64,000 nucleotides of DNA from Mytilus galloprovincialis (taxonomy: Eukaryota; Mollusca; Bivalvia; Mytilida; Mytilidae): assembly GCF_965363235.1 (NCBI RefSeq), contig NC_134839.1, positions 57,193,560 to 57,257,559 on the forward strand, read 5' to 3'. Position numbers and translations under genes: made by a program. The notes beneath the pieces were generated by a model. That model worked only from the letters and a program-made list of their open reading frames with translations, had not been told where the DNA came from and did not search any database. Of this stretch, positions 11,977 through 23,000 are shown one piece after another; the stretch's first letter is position 1; each line of letters starts with the position of its first letter.

Positions 11977-14900
11977 TTGTAGTTTTCATGGAAGATTCTA
12001 GAACAGTCTATAATGGAACATCCTAGAAAGTTACAACAGAAGTGTCTAGTAAAATGTAGAAGATTATATAACGCATCTTTTATTAGGATCATTCTGGAAA
12101 GTTCCAATCATTTCTAAAAGAGGGACGAAAGATACCAAAGGGACAGTCAAACTCATAAATCTAAAACAAACTGACAACGCCATGGCAAAAAATGAAAAAG
12201 ACAAACAGAAAAACAATAGTACACATGACACAACATAGAAAACTAAAGAATAAACAACACGAACCCCACACAGTTCTAAGATTATTCTGTAAACAACTAT
12301 CAGGCCACACAACACAAATCAGGCCAACATAAACAAATACAATAATTACAATATCATAACACTGTTGTTACATACATATATATCTATCTTTTCAGTCATT
12401 TATGGATCTTTTATATCTCTGTTTCTCTACATCTGATTTAGAACATATTTAGAGCTTAACATTGTTAATACACCAGAATACCTTGACATATATAGATGTC
12501 TTTTATTATAGGCTGCTTTTACAGCATTTTGCTTTTGCTTAAATGAAATGAGTTCAGATAATCAAAATTGAAAGACAGTAAGTTTGATGAACATACTAAA
12601 AAGAGTCATTTTATTTCATTTTTACATCGTATTCCTTTTATTTTTAAGGGGTGACATACATACGATGGGGAAGAAAAGATTGTCCAAGTGGAGCTGAACT
12701 GGTTTATACAGGTAAATGATTCTACATTCGAGTTCGACTTCTAAAATATGTAACCTGAAGTAAAAACAAGATGTTTGTTTCATGGCTTTTTAAAAGTTTG
12801 AAGACATGAATGAATCAATATGGAAATTTACAAACTAATACCCAAAGCACTTTAAATGAAGAAAGTTAGCTGGTGTAAATTTAGTAAATAAGCAAATGTA
12901 ATTACATAATAAATTTCCACCTTTTTCACCTTAAACGATTGACATTTTTTTCATGTTTTATCATGATATTTTTCCTGCAATGTTGCATTTTCGATTACAA
13001 AACCTAAAACCACCTCTTTCAATTTGGAAATATTTGTTTGTCTTAAAGTTTCACCAACGCACCATATAATATATATCATATAGTCGTGTGATTGTTATAA
13101 TGATGTTGGTCCAATGTGCCTGGGTGTTGGAAAATCTAAATATTTGACTGAGACAATATAGAATAATTGACTTTTGATGAGGTTGTTACAATAATTTATC
13201 ATCCCCAAAGATATGACATTAACCGAGGACAACGACCAAGTGTGAATTTCGAGCAGTTGCAATTTCATAGTTCACTGGTCAATGTTCAATTTTCGTGTTT
13301 TGGTCTGTTTCTCATATTATATTATAAGTATAAAATGTCGACTTTACTTGGTACATTTGTAGATGGAACGTGTAAATGTCTGATTGTCAGCAGTCAACCA
13401 TGTGTTATAATCTTAATCACTTTAAAAACGTTTATTTTTTCAAATTTCAGGATTAAATTTCAGCATTCAAATTTTCAATATTCAATTTCTACTAGGGTCG
13501 ATCGCGAGGAAGCAGTCAAAAACATAAAGCTTCATTAAATTTTCCTGGTTAAATGTGTTTCGCAGAGATAATGAACATTAATTAAGCTTTATGTGGCGCA
13601 TGGTGTGAGGTAGGTATGGAACGCCGAAGCTGCCTTATGATAATGACAGAAAAGTATGAAAGATACATACCTGTCAACTGACCCGTATACTGCGGGTGTG
13701 ACCCGAGATTTTCACAATTCTGAGGGATCACCCGGGACACCCGCCGGGTCATTGAAATAACCCGGGAATTCCGAAAATGACCCGATTTCACCCGTATTTT
13801 TTAGCCTTGAGATTGATTTCATAAGTAATATTCCTTTGAAATTCCGGCAAATTCGTAATTCTTCCATGAACAGAAAGTTCATCTAGCTATGTAAACTGTC
13901 AAATTAAGTGACCCATTAAGTGCATGGCTTCACTTGACAGCTTTGGTGTCAAACACACTGTTAATTAACACCAATTACCTTAGCTTTTAGTTTAGGTCGT
14001 CAATAAATTGCACTATTGGTTTACAAAGATATTTCAACTAGAGTTACTTCCCCTTATTTGTCACCATTCAAAATTATTCCTTATATTTACGTTTTATTGG
14101 TGAAAAAGATTAAATCATTAAAATATAAAATTCAAATACATATTGAAAAATAACTTTTTCATTATTTTTATACCTTTATACAATCTTTAAAAAAAAGTTG
14201 AAAATTATTTTTTACATTTATACTTCCTTTAACTGTATTACTATATTTTATCATAGTCTAATTTCCTTGGAAATCGAATTATGGTATGTTTAAAGGCAGT
14301 AGCTATATTTTCAAACATTTTAAAATTACATTACAAAAATAAATTGTAGTATTTGATGATTTGTTGATCTCAAAACGTAAAGAACATAAGACTGTGTTAC
14401 ACAATTTATAAAAATCTTTAAAAGTGCAATGAAATAATAATTAATAGGATTTAAAATGACTTTAAAAACAAGTGAACATGCATTGACGTTTTGGTATCTT
14501 TGATATACATTATAAGAAAATGTACCAGAAATACTGAAATTCAGCTCGAAAAAGTTCTTACGCGTTATGACCTGAGATTTGATTATTCAATGCAGGTCAT
14601 GACCTGCATTTTAAACGTCACAGGTTGACAGGTATGAAGATAGCTACATCTTGTATCAATATGTCCCATAGTATATATGTTTATCTTAGTGATATAGCTT
14701 TTTAGGGTTTTTCTCTCAGAAACCAATCAAGGTATTTTATTGAATAATAAATTTATTGTGAAGTTATTTATTTTAGGACAGGCCGGTGGTAATCATTACT
14801 CCAACAAAGGAGGCGGTGTTAATTACCTTTGTCTACCAAATGATCCAGAAAATGGAGAACAACAGTCGTATTCAAATGACCAGATATATGGTAGTGAATA

Positions 14901-15994
14901 CGAAATCGAGTATGCGCACACACCAACAGGATGGCCCGGAAGTCTGCACAATACGGAGGTACCTTGTTCAGTCTGCTTCCGGAAACATAAATCCGCCATG
15001 ATAATGGTTCCAGGTATTTTGAAGTTTAAAAACACATTATTCAATTAACCTTTAGCGCTGCACCCTATATGATACAAATTTTGCTTGATAAATTACAAGG
15101 AATACTTAGTCATAATAAGTCATGGTAGGGAAATCGACTCTACTCGTAAATAAATATTTAATATAGTAACAAGTATATGTAATTCTTTAACGTCGCTGTA
15201 GCAAATTTCACAAATTTGTAAAATTTAAGTCCTTTCTTTGTCAGAAAGTTTTGATTTTATTAGACTTGTATTGTATTGATAATGAATGTAAAGATTTGAA
15301 CAGATCAAAATGTATCTGTGAAATCTTTCGGTTAAAACTAGTTAGATAGATAAGATCAATAAAGTCAGCTATTATACTAGAATTGATAAATGAGACTTCA
15401 TTGATACTCAAACATGTTGAAGTTTTCAAGAATATGATATAGAAAAATTTGCTTACTGCTTTAATTGGTTTTCGTTTTATGTCAAACTTTTATTTGTCCA
15501 TTGTTTCACTGTTTTAGCTTTTGCTACCCATGGGTCTGTCATAGATGAGCATATATACAGAATGTGTTTCACTCATCATTGAAGGCCTTATAGTGACATA
15601 TGATTGTTAACATCAAAGGTTTTGGGGTCTATAGTGTCTACAAGTCAATGGTTTTTCTACTGCCTTTTTCAAATTTTATATGACTAAATAACTATACACG
15701 ACATATCGACCTTGTACGACTTAAGTATTACTGCGATTTGTTGATATTTCAGGCAGAGAGACATGCTACAGTGGTTGGAATACGGAGTATAATGGCTATT
15801 TGATGAGTGACCACAACAGTCAAGCCAAGATCGACTATGCCTGTGTTGACAGTAATGCTGAACCGCTGGACAATTCAAATGATGTGAATGAGGATGGAGC
15901 TCTGTTCTTTACCGTACGAGCAAAATGTGGAAGTTTAAAATGCCCACCGTACACAAATGGTGCAACGGTTCTTTGTTCTGTGTGCACAAAATAA
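9612..15994 (+). CDS. Short-chain collagen C4-like secreted protein, complete, 278 aa
   Basis: Exons 9612-9906, 12649-12711, 14777-15013 and 15753-15994; every junction is phase 1 with GT-AG ends, and the sum is 279 codons including TAA. Residues 1 to about 23 are a signal peptide with an LWCFLAIVCVSVW core. Residues about 40-95 are charged and heptad-like (LKADIDVKNLNKHLKAYIEL, then MRKVFEETTKNVKTLVEKEI), predicted coiled coil, probably for oligomerisation. Residues about 99-278 form the cysteine-rich domain annotated in molluscs as short-chain collagen C4-like: GVTYIRWGRKDCPSGAELVY, GGNHYSNKGGGVNYLCLP, PCSVCFRKH, ETCYSGWNTEYNGYLMSDH and a final VLCSVCTK. There is no Gly-X-Y collagen repeat, so the name reflects domain similarity only. 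Probably extracellular; molecular role unknown. ATG at 9612 is chosen because it begins the signal peptide. Large introns carry a tandem SINE array and a DNA element. Confidence 0.88.
10798..11930 (+). repeat. Three tandem 440-bp units carrying a tRNA-like SINE
   Basis: Units start at 10798, 11238 and 11678, exactly 440 bases apart. Each has a box A-like TGGTCTAGCGG (10901, 11341, 11781) and a perfect box B GGTTCGAATCC (10960, 11400, 11840), so an RNA polymerase III promoter derived from a tRNA. The third unit stops inside an (AT)n run. The array lies in intron 1 of the C4-like gene, same strand. A stem 'agctcttttttgagagc' precedes each tRNA-like part. Confidence 0.88.
11928..11975. repeat. 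(AT)n microsatellite
   Basis: About 24 AT repeats at the broken end of the third 440-base unit. A shorter AT run also sits just before the first unit. Confidence 0.95.
12116..12269 (-). mobile_element. Family P 3' end, 5'-truncated copy
   Basis: Good match to 52480-52640: 'aaaagagggacgaaagatac', 'gggacagtcaaactcataaa', 'caacgccatgg', 'acacaacatagaaaa'. The match stops after 'cacgaaccccac', so the copy lacks all coding sequence. Located in intron 1 of the C4-like gene. Confidence 0.8.
13666..14636. mobile_element. 971-bp non-autonomous DNA element, 13-bp TIR, 6-bp TSD
   Basis: Ends CATACCTGTCAAC (13666-13678) and GTTGACAGGTATG (14624-14636) are exact inverted copies, flanked by AAGATA on both sides (13660-13665 and 14637-14642). 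Near the left end are several ACCCG/CGGGT repeats; near the right end a palindromic 'gcaggtcatgacctgc'. The inside is AT-rich with no coding frame. It interrupts intron 2 of the C4-like gene. The 6-base duplication does not by itself fix the superfamily. Confidence 0.8.
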
Positions 15995-15995
15995 A
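15990..15995 (+). promoter_or_regulatory. AATAAA overlapping the C4-like stop codon
   Basis: AATAAA spans the TAA stop. It may be too close to be the used signal; no second canonical copy was noted in the next 100 bases. Confidence 0.3.
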
Positions 15996-16494
15996 GGATA
16001 AAGAAAATTAAGTCATCTAGATATGTGCCAACATATCAATTCAGTGACACCAGTTAATTGATTGGATAGTTAATGGTTTTCATGCAATGAATTAAGATAA
16101 ACAAATTGTCTGTGTTTTTTTTTGTCTATCTGATTTCTAGTCTGTTTAAATATGATACATTCATATGTCCAATATTGCTGTTTCCATACAACTGATTAAA
16201 AAAACGAAAATATAGTGCAACAGTGCTAATTCGGAATGAACTGTTGTATTTCTGTCATAAGGTGTATTTGGGTACTGGTAGTCCCCTGGGGTTGCAATAA
16301 CCTCGTAGAGAGCTATTTTATACAGTCTTACATGTTTGATACATTTTGACATTTTGCTTGTTTTAACTTGAAACTAGGCCATATGTATTGTGTATTTCCG
16401 CACCCTCTTATGACGCGCAGTTTTGATAATTAATTTAGAGTTTAAGTTAAATTTACTTCTAAAGCAGTTTTTAGGTTTTTTTCTTGAACAGATA

Positions 16495-16690
16495 TAGGAA
16501 GATGTTGTGTTAGTGCCAATGAGACAACTCTCCATCCAAATAACAAATTTATAAAAGTAAACCATAATTGGTCAATCTACGGCCTTCAACACGGAGCCTT
16601 GGCTCACACCGAACAAAAAGCTATAAAGAGCCCCAAAATTACTAGTGTAAAACCATTCAAACGGGAAAAATAACGGTCTAATAAATGTTT
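16495..16690 (+). repeat. Dispersed SINE-like repeat, family B (copy 2)
   Basis: Reads 'ataggaagatgttgtgttag', 'tgccaatgagacaactctcc', 'ccttggctcacaccgaaca', 'attactagtgtaaaa'. Closest to the copy at 49517-49790. Confidence 0.75.
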
Positions 16691-17887
16691 AGCAGCAATT
16701 TTCCCCTAAAACTTCTAGGTCCTGTCAGTTGAAGTTTTAGAAAGTGATGAAGGGAGTACACATATTCTTAATAATTACTCTCGAATATTTGAAAGCTTAA
16801 GTGTGTTGATATCGATAGCCAGCTTGAAAGTACTAGTAACAATATTTGAGGTTTTGCATGTGTCTAGTCATTCATACCCATTTAGTATGACGTTCATTTT
16901 CACTGAACTAGTACACATTTTTGTCTAGGGACCGTCATCCCTCCGGTACGGAATGTTCTCACTATGATGAAATACCATTAGTGGCCTTTGACTGTTTTCC
17001 GCTCTTTGGTCAAGTTATTGTTTCTTTGACACTTTTCCCATTTCCATTCTCAATTATAACTATCTTAAAGCTAACGTATGACTTGTTATATATTACTGAA
17101 TTTTTCAGCAATCACATAAACGAAAGGTATCTTTTATATACAGTCAGTCAGTAGCACCGATATTTAAATCTCCTAAATTGACCAATCACTAATTAAGGAG
17201 ACACAAAGTAACTAATAGAATCGCACGCGGTTCAAACGGAGCGATAATGGCAGTGTTCACGTTAAGCGTCCCCTTCTGTATATGGTGCATCACTTATCAT
17301 GCGAATGCAATCAGCTAAAATGTAACATTGGGAATAGGACACAGTCGATGAGATACATGTAACATATTGAAAGATTGGACATTTTATGTATAATTGCTTG
17401 TATTTGATCTTCGGGATATACGTTATTTATCAAGTCCATCTTTTTTTGTAACTTTCGTTCAGGACGTTTGTTGCTGTAAAATCTACATTTCTAACCATTA
17501 TTCCAGAAAATCTTATAGAAATGAGTTGGAGACGCACTCCTTTCTGATGATTGATCGTTTTCGTGAAATGACGTGGTCTCGAAATGTGCATGCTCTACAT
17601 CGAGTCTACTACAATGGTCTATTTCTGCCTGGTTGATCTTTGGTATTGCAATGTCAGGTTTTGTTAATTCAGGTTCTTGTGAGCAACTGCCATCAACTGT
17701 TACATATAAATAAGAATGCAGAAAATAACCAAAGTGATGTTTTCTACAGTATTGTTTCAGAGAATAAGATACGAAAATGATATGGAAACCTATACAGCAA
17801 AGCAAACAGAAAAAGGACGGACAGTTGCTTGAATAAATAAAACAGAAGAGCATTAATGACCATATCCCCTTGAAAAATTGAAGAAAC

Positions 17888-18230
17888 AAGAATGTGTTCA
17901 TTGTACACGGATGCCCCACTCGCACTATCGTTTTCTATGTTTAATGGACCTTGAAATAGGGGTAAAAACTCTAATTTGACATTAAAATTAGAAAGATCAT
18001 ATCATAGTGAACATGTATACTAAGTGTCATGTTGATTGTACTTCAACTTCATCAAAGACTGCCTTGACCAAAAACTTTAACCAAAACCTTAACTTGAAAC
18101 TTGCATTATCATTTTCTGCGTTCAATGAACCCTGAAATTGGGGTCAAAACTCTAATTTGACATTAAATTTAGAAAGATCATATCATAGGGAACATGTGTA
18201 CTAAGTAGCAAGTTGATTGGACTATCGTGG
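17888..18230 (+). repeat. Dispersed repeat family C, two partial units in tandem
   Basis: The phrases 'ctctaatttgacattaaa', 'agaaagatcatatcata' and 'tgttgatt' each occur twice about 175 bases apart, so the unit is duplicated. A single unit lies at 57098-57310. No coding frame. Confidence 0.7.
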
Positions 18231-18748
18231 TGGGGCATAAAAATAACCCAAATACTGTTTCTTCCAATCAAATAAAACAAACAAACCAAATACTTTTCTG
18301 CCAATCAAATAAAACAAACAAACCAGTTTCTTGAAAAAAACGTCACTCAAAAAGAATGTATTGTTATTCATCCAAACAAACAACTTGTTTGTAATACATC
18401 GTCATGCATGAAAAAAGAAAAATCACACAAATACCGAGGAAAAGTAAAATTACTAATCAAATGGGAAAATCAAAAGCTCAAACACATCAAACGAATGGAT
18501 AACAAATGTCATACAGGCAATTTCTTAAGTAGAAAATCATGGATTAACCTTGGTACTTTTGAAAGCCATTAAACGATATTTTACGATTGCAAACGTTAAT
18601 GATTCTGGCATTAAAAATTATAAGTTATATATGTATAATCGTACGTCTACCTCCCCTAGACGCACTTGTTGTGCGCTATATTATCTGTTTCTTATTTTTG
18701 TTTATGAACCAGTACCCATGCTTGTTACCAATCAATTTTCGACCTCAC

Positions 18749-18965
18749 AATCTTCGTGCTTATATTTCTACTTCAGAACATGCCCGTACAATGTCAGGAA
18801 CATGACAGTTCTTTGTAGTGTTTTGTTGACTTTAAAGTACATTGCTAGCTCATAACTACAAAATCGATAGAAAGATGAAAAAGTCAACAAAACACTACAG
18901 AGAACTGTCATGTTTCTGACTTTGTACGGGCATGTTCTGAAGTACCAGTATAAGCACGAAGATTT
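18749..18965. mobile_element. Foldback/MITE-like inverted repeat, arms about 85 bp
   Basis: The left arm 18749-18835 ('aatcttcgtgcttata', 'cttcagaacatgcccgtaca', 'gtgttttgttgacttt') is repeated inverted at 18880-18965 with few mismatches and one short gap. The loop is about 45 bases. No target duplication was identified. Confidence 0.75.
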
Positions 18966-19943
18966 ATTATAAGGTTTAAGTTGTGAAAATATAGTAACGA
19001 TATTGTGGTCACAAGTAGAGTTACCGACATGCATTGTGCAGATACTTAATTTATTGGTGATATTTTTAATTGCAAAATCTAGTTATGCAGCCATGAAAAT
19101 TAATATAAAATAGATTAAATAAAGGCAACAGTAGTATACCGCTGTTGAAAACTCGTAAAACTATGGACAAAAAACAAAATCGGGGTAACAAACTTAAACT
19201 GAGGGAAACGCATTAAATACTAGAGGAGAACAACGACACAACACCACAATGTAACACACACATCAACGAACTAAGCATTAGACAAAATCCGATGAGAATA
19301 ACCAATATAACATCAAAACCAAATACATGAATCTGGGATAGAAAAGTACCGTGACACGTCTTATAGCAATGTGAATTACCTTTTTCAAAAATGAGAAACT
19401 TGATGGTATGATTGATATTTGTATTTGTCATGATAATGTTTATAACATAAGGAGATAAATACACTATGCTCAATGTAACATACAGAATAGATCAACACAC
19501 ACCATCAAACACAACTGAATATTGAACAAAACAATTTAAAGAGAAAATGTTAGTTTTTTTTACATATGACATATATGAAAGGGGTAGGGGTGGCATATAT
19601 TATATATTTTATTGATGGAATAAACTTATGATAGTTAATGAGATTAGTGAGGTATGGATGTGAAGACTTAAAAACAAAAACAAATGTTTATATTTAAAAG
19701 ACATTCGATAGCTTACTATCCATATCTTTACCCGATTACCGACAATTAAAAGAAAGAAAAAAACACAAAAACGTAAGCAGTTAAATACAAGCGATGATTA
19801 ATGGAATGGGTGAACATATACAGTAACAACATTTGTATAAAAAAATAAATTATCATATGTAATAATGTCCTATATACATGTTCATGATAAATTCTGACGT
19901 TGATAGTATGGTTATTTGAAACAGAGAGAACAATACCATTTTT

Positions 19944-19949
19944 TTTATT
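19944..19949 (-). promoter_or_regulatory. Candidate poly(A) signal of the SLC5 gene
   Basis: AATAAA on the minus strand, about 70 bases after the SLC5 stop codon. No nearer canonical signal was seen. Confidence 0.4.
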
Positions 19950-20019
19950 AATGTGAATCCGTTCTTTATATATAGTCGAGCTTTCTTCAAGTTTGTAAAA
20001 GGGTTATACCATTTGAGTC

Positions 20020-23000
20020 TTATATCACACTATGCTTTAAATCAGCTTCAAAGTCCTCGTGATTTATCGTAGATGCTTTAGATAATAGATGAACATTTTC
20101 CTTACTTTTAGTCTTTGTGTATATCGTTATAGGAATATCATCATCTTCATCTTCTTCATCAGAAAGTAAGTCACTTCCAGATTGTTGATTCTGTTCAAAG
20201 AATATAATTTCGACATTCAAATTTAGTTTAAAATAATAAAAAAAATAATATATTTAATAACATTAAAAGCATGATTTTCATAGTTGAAAGGAGTGGAAAT
20301 ATACGTAGGAAATCGTTTTATGGAGCCTTCAAGTTGTCTTAAACTCTCGTTGTCTTCGAATATAAACTATAATCAATGCTTATGTAAGTTACATATTTGT
20401 CTTTATGTTATACAGATTTTTTATCAATAAAACTACATCAAGACAGTAATTTTATATCTCATATTTTTAAAACAAAAAGAAAAACCGCATGACTTACATA
20501 TTTCCATAGCTGGTTGCAGTTAAAACATCTCATCAAAAATTCCGGTAAACAGCAACATAGTTTTTCTGACACTGGATAGATGAAGCGTGAATTAATCTTC
20601 CCTTTTCTCCACCCTATGGCAAATGAAATGTCAACAGGTAAGATTATATTTACATGGTAAGGTAGTAATTATTTGAATAAAAAAACCTATAAAAGTAAGC
20701 ATGGTAAATTATTTTGTTTCGTTTTGCTGTAGATTTTTAGGGACTATTGTCCGTACTGCTCTTTATTGGCGGTGAGATGGGACCAGTTGTTCGGTGTCGT
20801 GTCTTCGGCATATCATTTATTATCATCTTCTTGCTATATTCGCTTATTTATTTTATTTTTTAATTAAAAAATATTACAAAAAACAAAAGTCAAACATATT
20901 GTGATTTGAGGGGGGAAATTTCCACAACTTTAGAAGAACAATTTTGAGTTTTTATGTTTTTTGTACATACGGGTTCATCATATATTATGCCAAGGTTCAA
21001 TCCTTTATGTTATATCGTTCTTAAATCATGATCCATTTTTTTAACATCAAAATTTGAAAATCAATATATTGGCAATTGCTAAACCTGCCGCATGATCCGC
21101 AAACCCTTCCGGCGCGCCTTTGTATGTCATCCGATGAGGTGCGGGATGCTTATGTTTAGTATTTCTATGTTGTCTTAACGTCATTTTTGTGGGTATTTTG
21201 CCATAGATTTGTTAGTTTGCCACTATGAGTTTGAATCTTTCTTTCGATATCTGGTATAATGTTTTTTGTTACTTTACCAGTTCGCATGTTATAAAAAGTT
21301 CTACCACATTAACGCAGACATAATCATCACTGAGTATTAAAGCAAACATACCTGTTGCCCAGCTTATTAGTATTCCAAACACAACTGAGATACCAACAGC
21401 AACCGTTGGATACCATAGAAACGACAACTGATATATTATTTTATATCCAGACCTATTAAATAAAATGAAACTAGTTATTTTTAGTTTATCTTAAATTTGG
21501 TAATTAAATAAGATACATAAAGAACATACAGTTTTCGGAACATATCGAATGATAAGCATACACACTGGTTATTAGTTAATTGCCAGGTTATTGCCTGCAC
21601 GGGAATTATCAGCCAATCGGCAGTGATTTTTTTAGGTCAATAACAATAACTTACGTCCCGGAGAGTATCACCAGCCCAGTAGTCAGCACTTCGGCGTTGA
21701 CATGAATATCAATTATATGGTCATTTTTTTATATAAATTTCCAAAACTTTTAATTTTCGAAAAACTAAGGATTTTCTTAATAGGAATAGATTACCTTAGC
21801 CGTATTTGGCACACCATTTTTGAATTTTGGGTCCGCAATGCTCTTCAACTTTGTACTTGTTTTGCTTTATAGCTATTTTAGCTATCACTGATTAGTCTTA
21901 TGTAGACGAAACGCACGTCTGACGTATCAAATTATAATCCTGGTACCTTTGATAACTTTTTACTTACTTCAAATTGCAATAGAATGTCTCATTGAAAAAA
22001 TAATTGTATATGCAATATTCAGTTAAACAGCTATTTTTTTCGTCACCATTTGTTCATATAACACTTAACTAAAAAAATATAGAATGTTTACCAGTCCACA
22101 GAATGATCTGTCATAAGCTCTGTTACAACTTCAGGTTTACTCGTAGCACTAAAATCTACTACGTGCGATGTAAATTGGTTAAACAAATCATTAATTTGGT
22201 CTTTAACATCACATCCATCCGTTCGGAAAGGTAATTCTGGTAATGGAGCTTGATAAACAAATGCCCCAGCGACGATCCAGAATATAACTATTGATCCAAT
22301 TATAGTTCCAACAGTCGCTCCCTGAAAGTAAAAAATAATATAATAATCTAAATTATGAAATTTAATTGTCTAAGAAGTTAGAATTATCTAGACGATAGAT
22401 GCAGCCTTGTAAGGATCGTATTCAGATTACAAAATCATCTTTATTTATTTCATTTTTTGCTCCGTTAGGATTTACAGATAAAATTAAAACATAGTAAGAT
22501 TTATTCCTATGAAGAATAAATCCGGTTACCGGAGAAAAGAGGGCTCTGTTTTGGGAGTTGTCCCGCTTTGCACACGTGGTGGAATTTATGTATTATGAGT
22601 GACGTTGATTATTTTAACCTTGATAACTTTGACGTCATTCCTTCTTTACCACGATACAGCAGAGAGAAGACGTAAAAACTTGGTTCAATTAACAAATGTT
22701 GTTTCAACAGATACCCTCCAACCCACCACTCAAGTTAAAGTAATACTTCTAAAATGTAATTAATATGCACCTGTTTAATATGTATATATGTTATATCATG
22801 TTGTTAGTTTTTTGCTGTTTTTGTTCTATTTTTCAGGTTGAAATGACTGAGAGTTTGTTTCAATTGTAATCCCAATCCTTCGTCACGGCTTCACAAAGAC
22901 TTCGACCATTTAATGGAGAAAATAGCGACACAACATCTACAAATATATTATGCTTCTTATCATGGAATAATGTATCCGCTGATCTTCTGTTTCCCAGGGC

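Larger units (their letters stand above)
15996..20019. other. Intergenic DNA between C4-like and SLC5 genes, repeats only
   Basis: Holds a family B copy, a family C pair and an inverted-repeat element, listed separately. The stretch near 16985-17065 (ctctttggtcaagttattgt type) recurs at 33555-33615. A 144-codon minus frame at 17491-17925 has hydrophobic and acidic parts but runs into the family C repeat and has no gene signals. No gene is supported. Confidence 0.5.

Noticed and set aside
17491-17925. 144-codon minus-strand frame with hydrophobic stretches
   Set aside because: It starts inside a dispersed family C repeat, has no splice or poly(A) support and no recognised motif.
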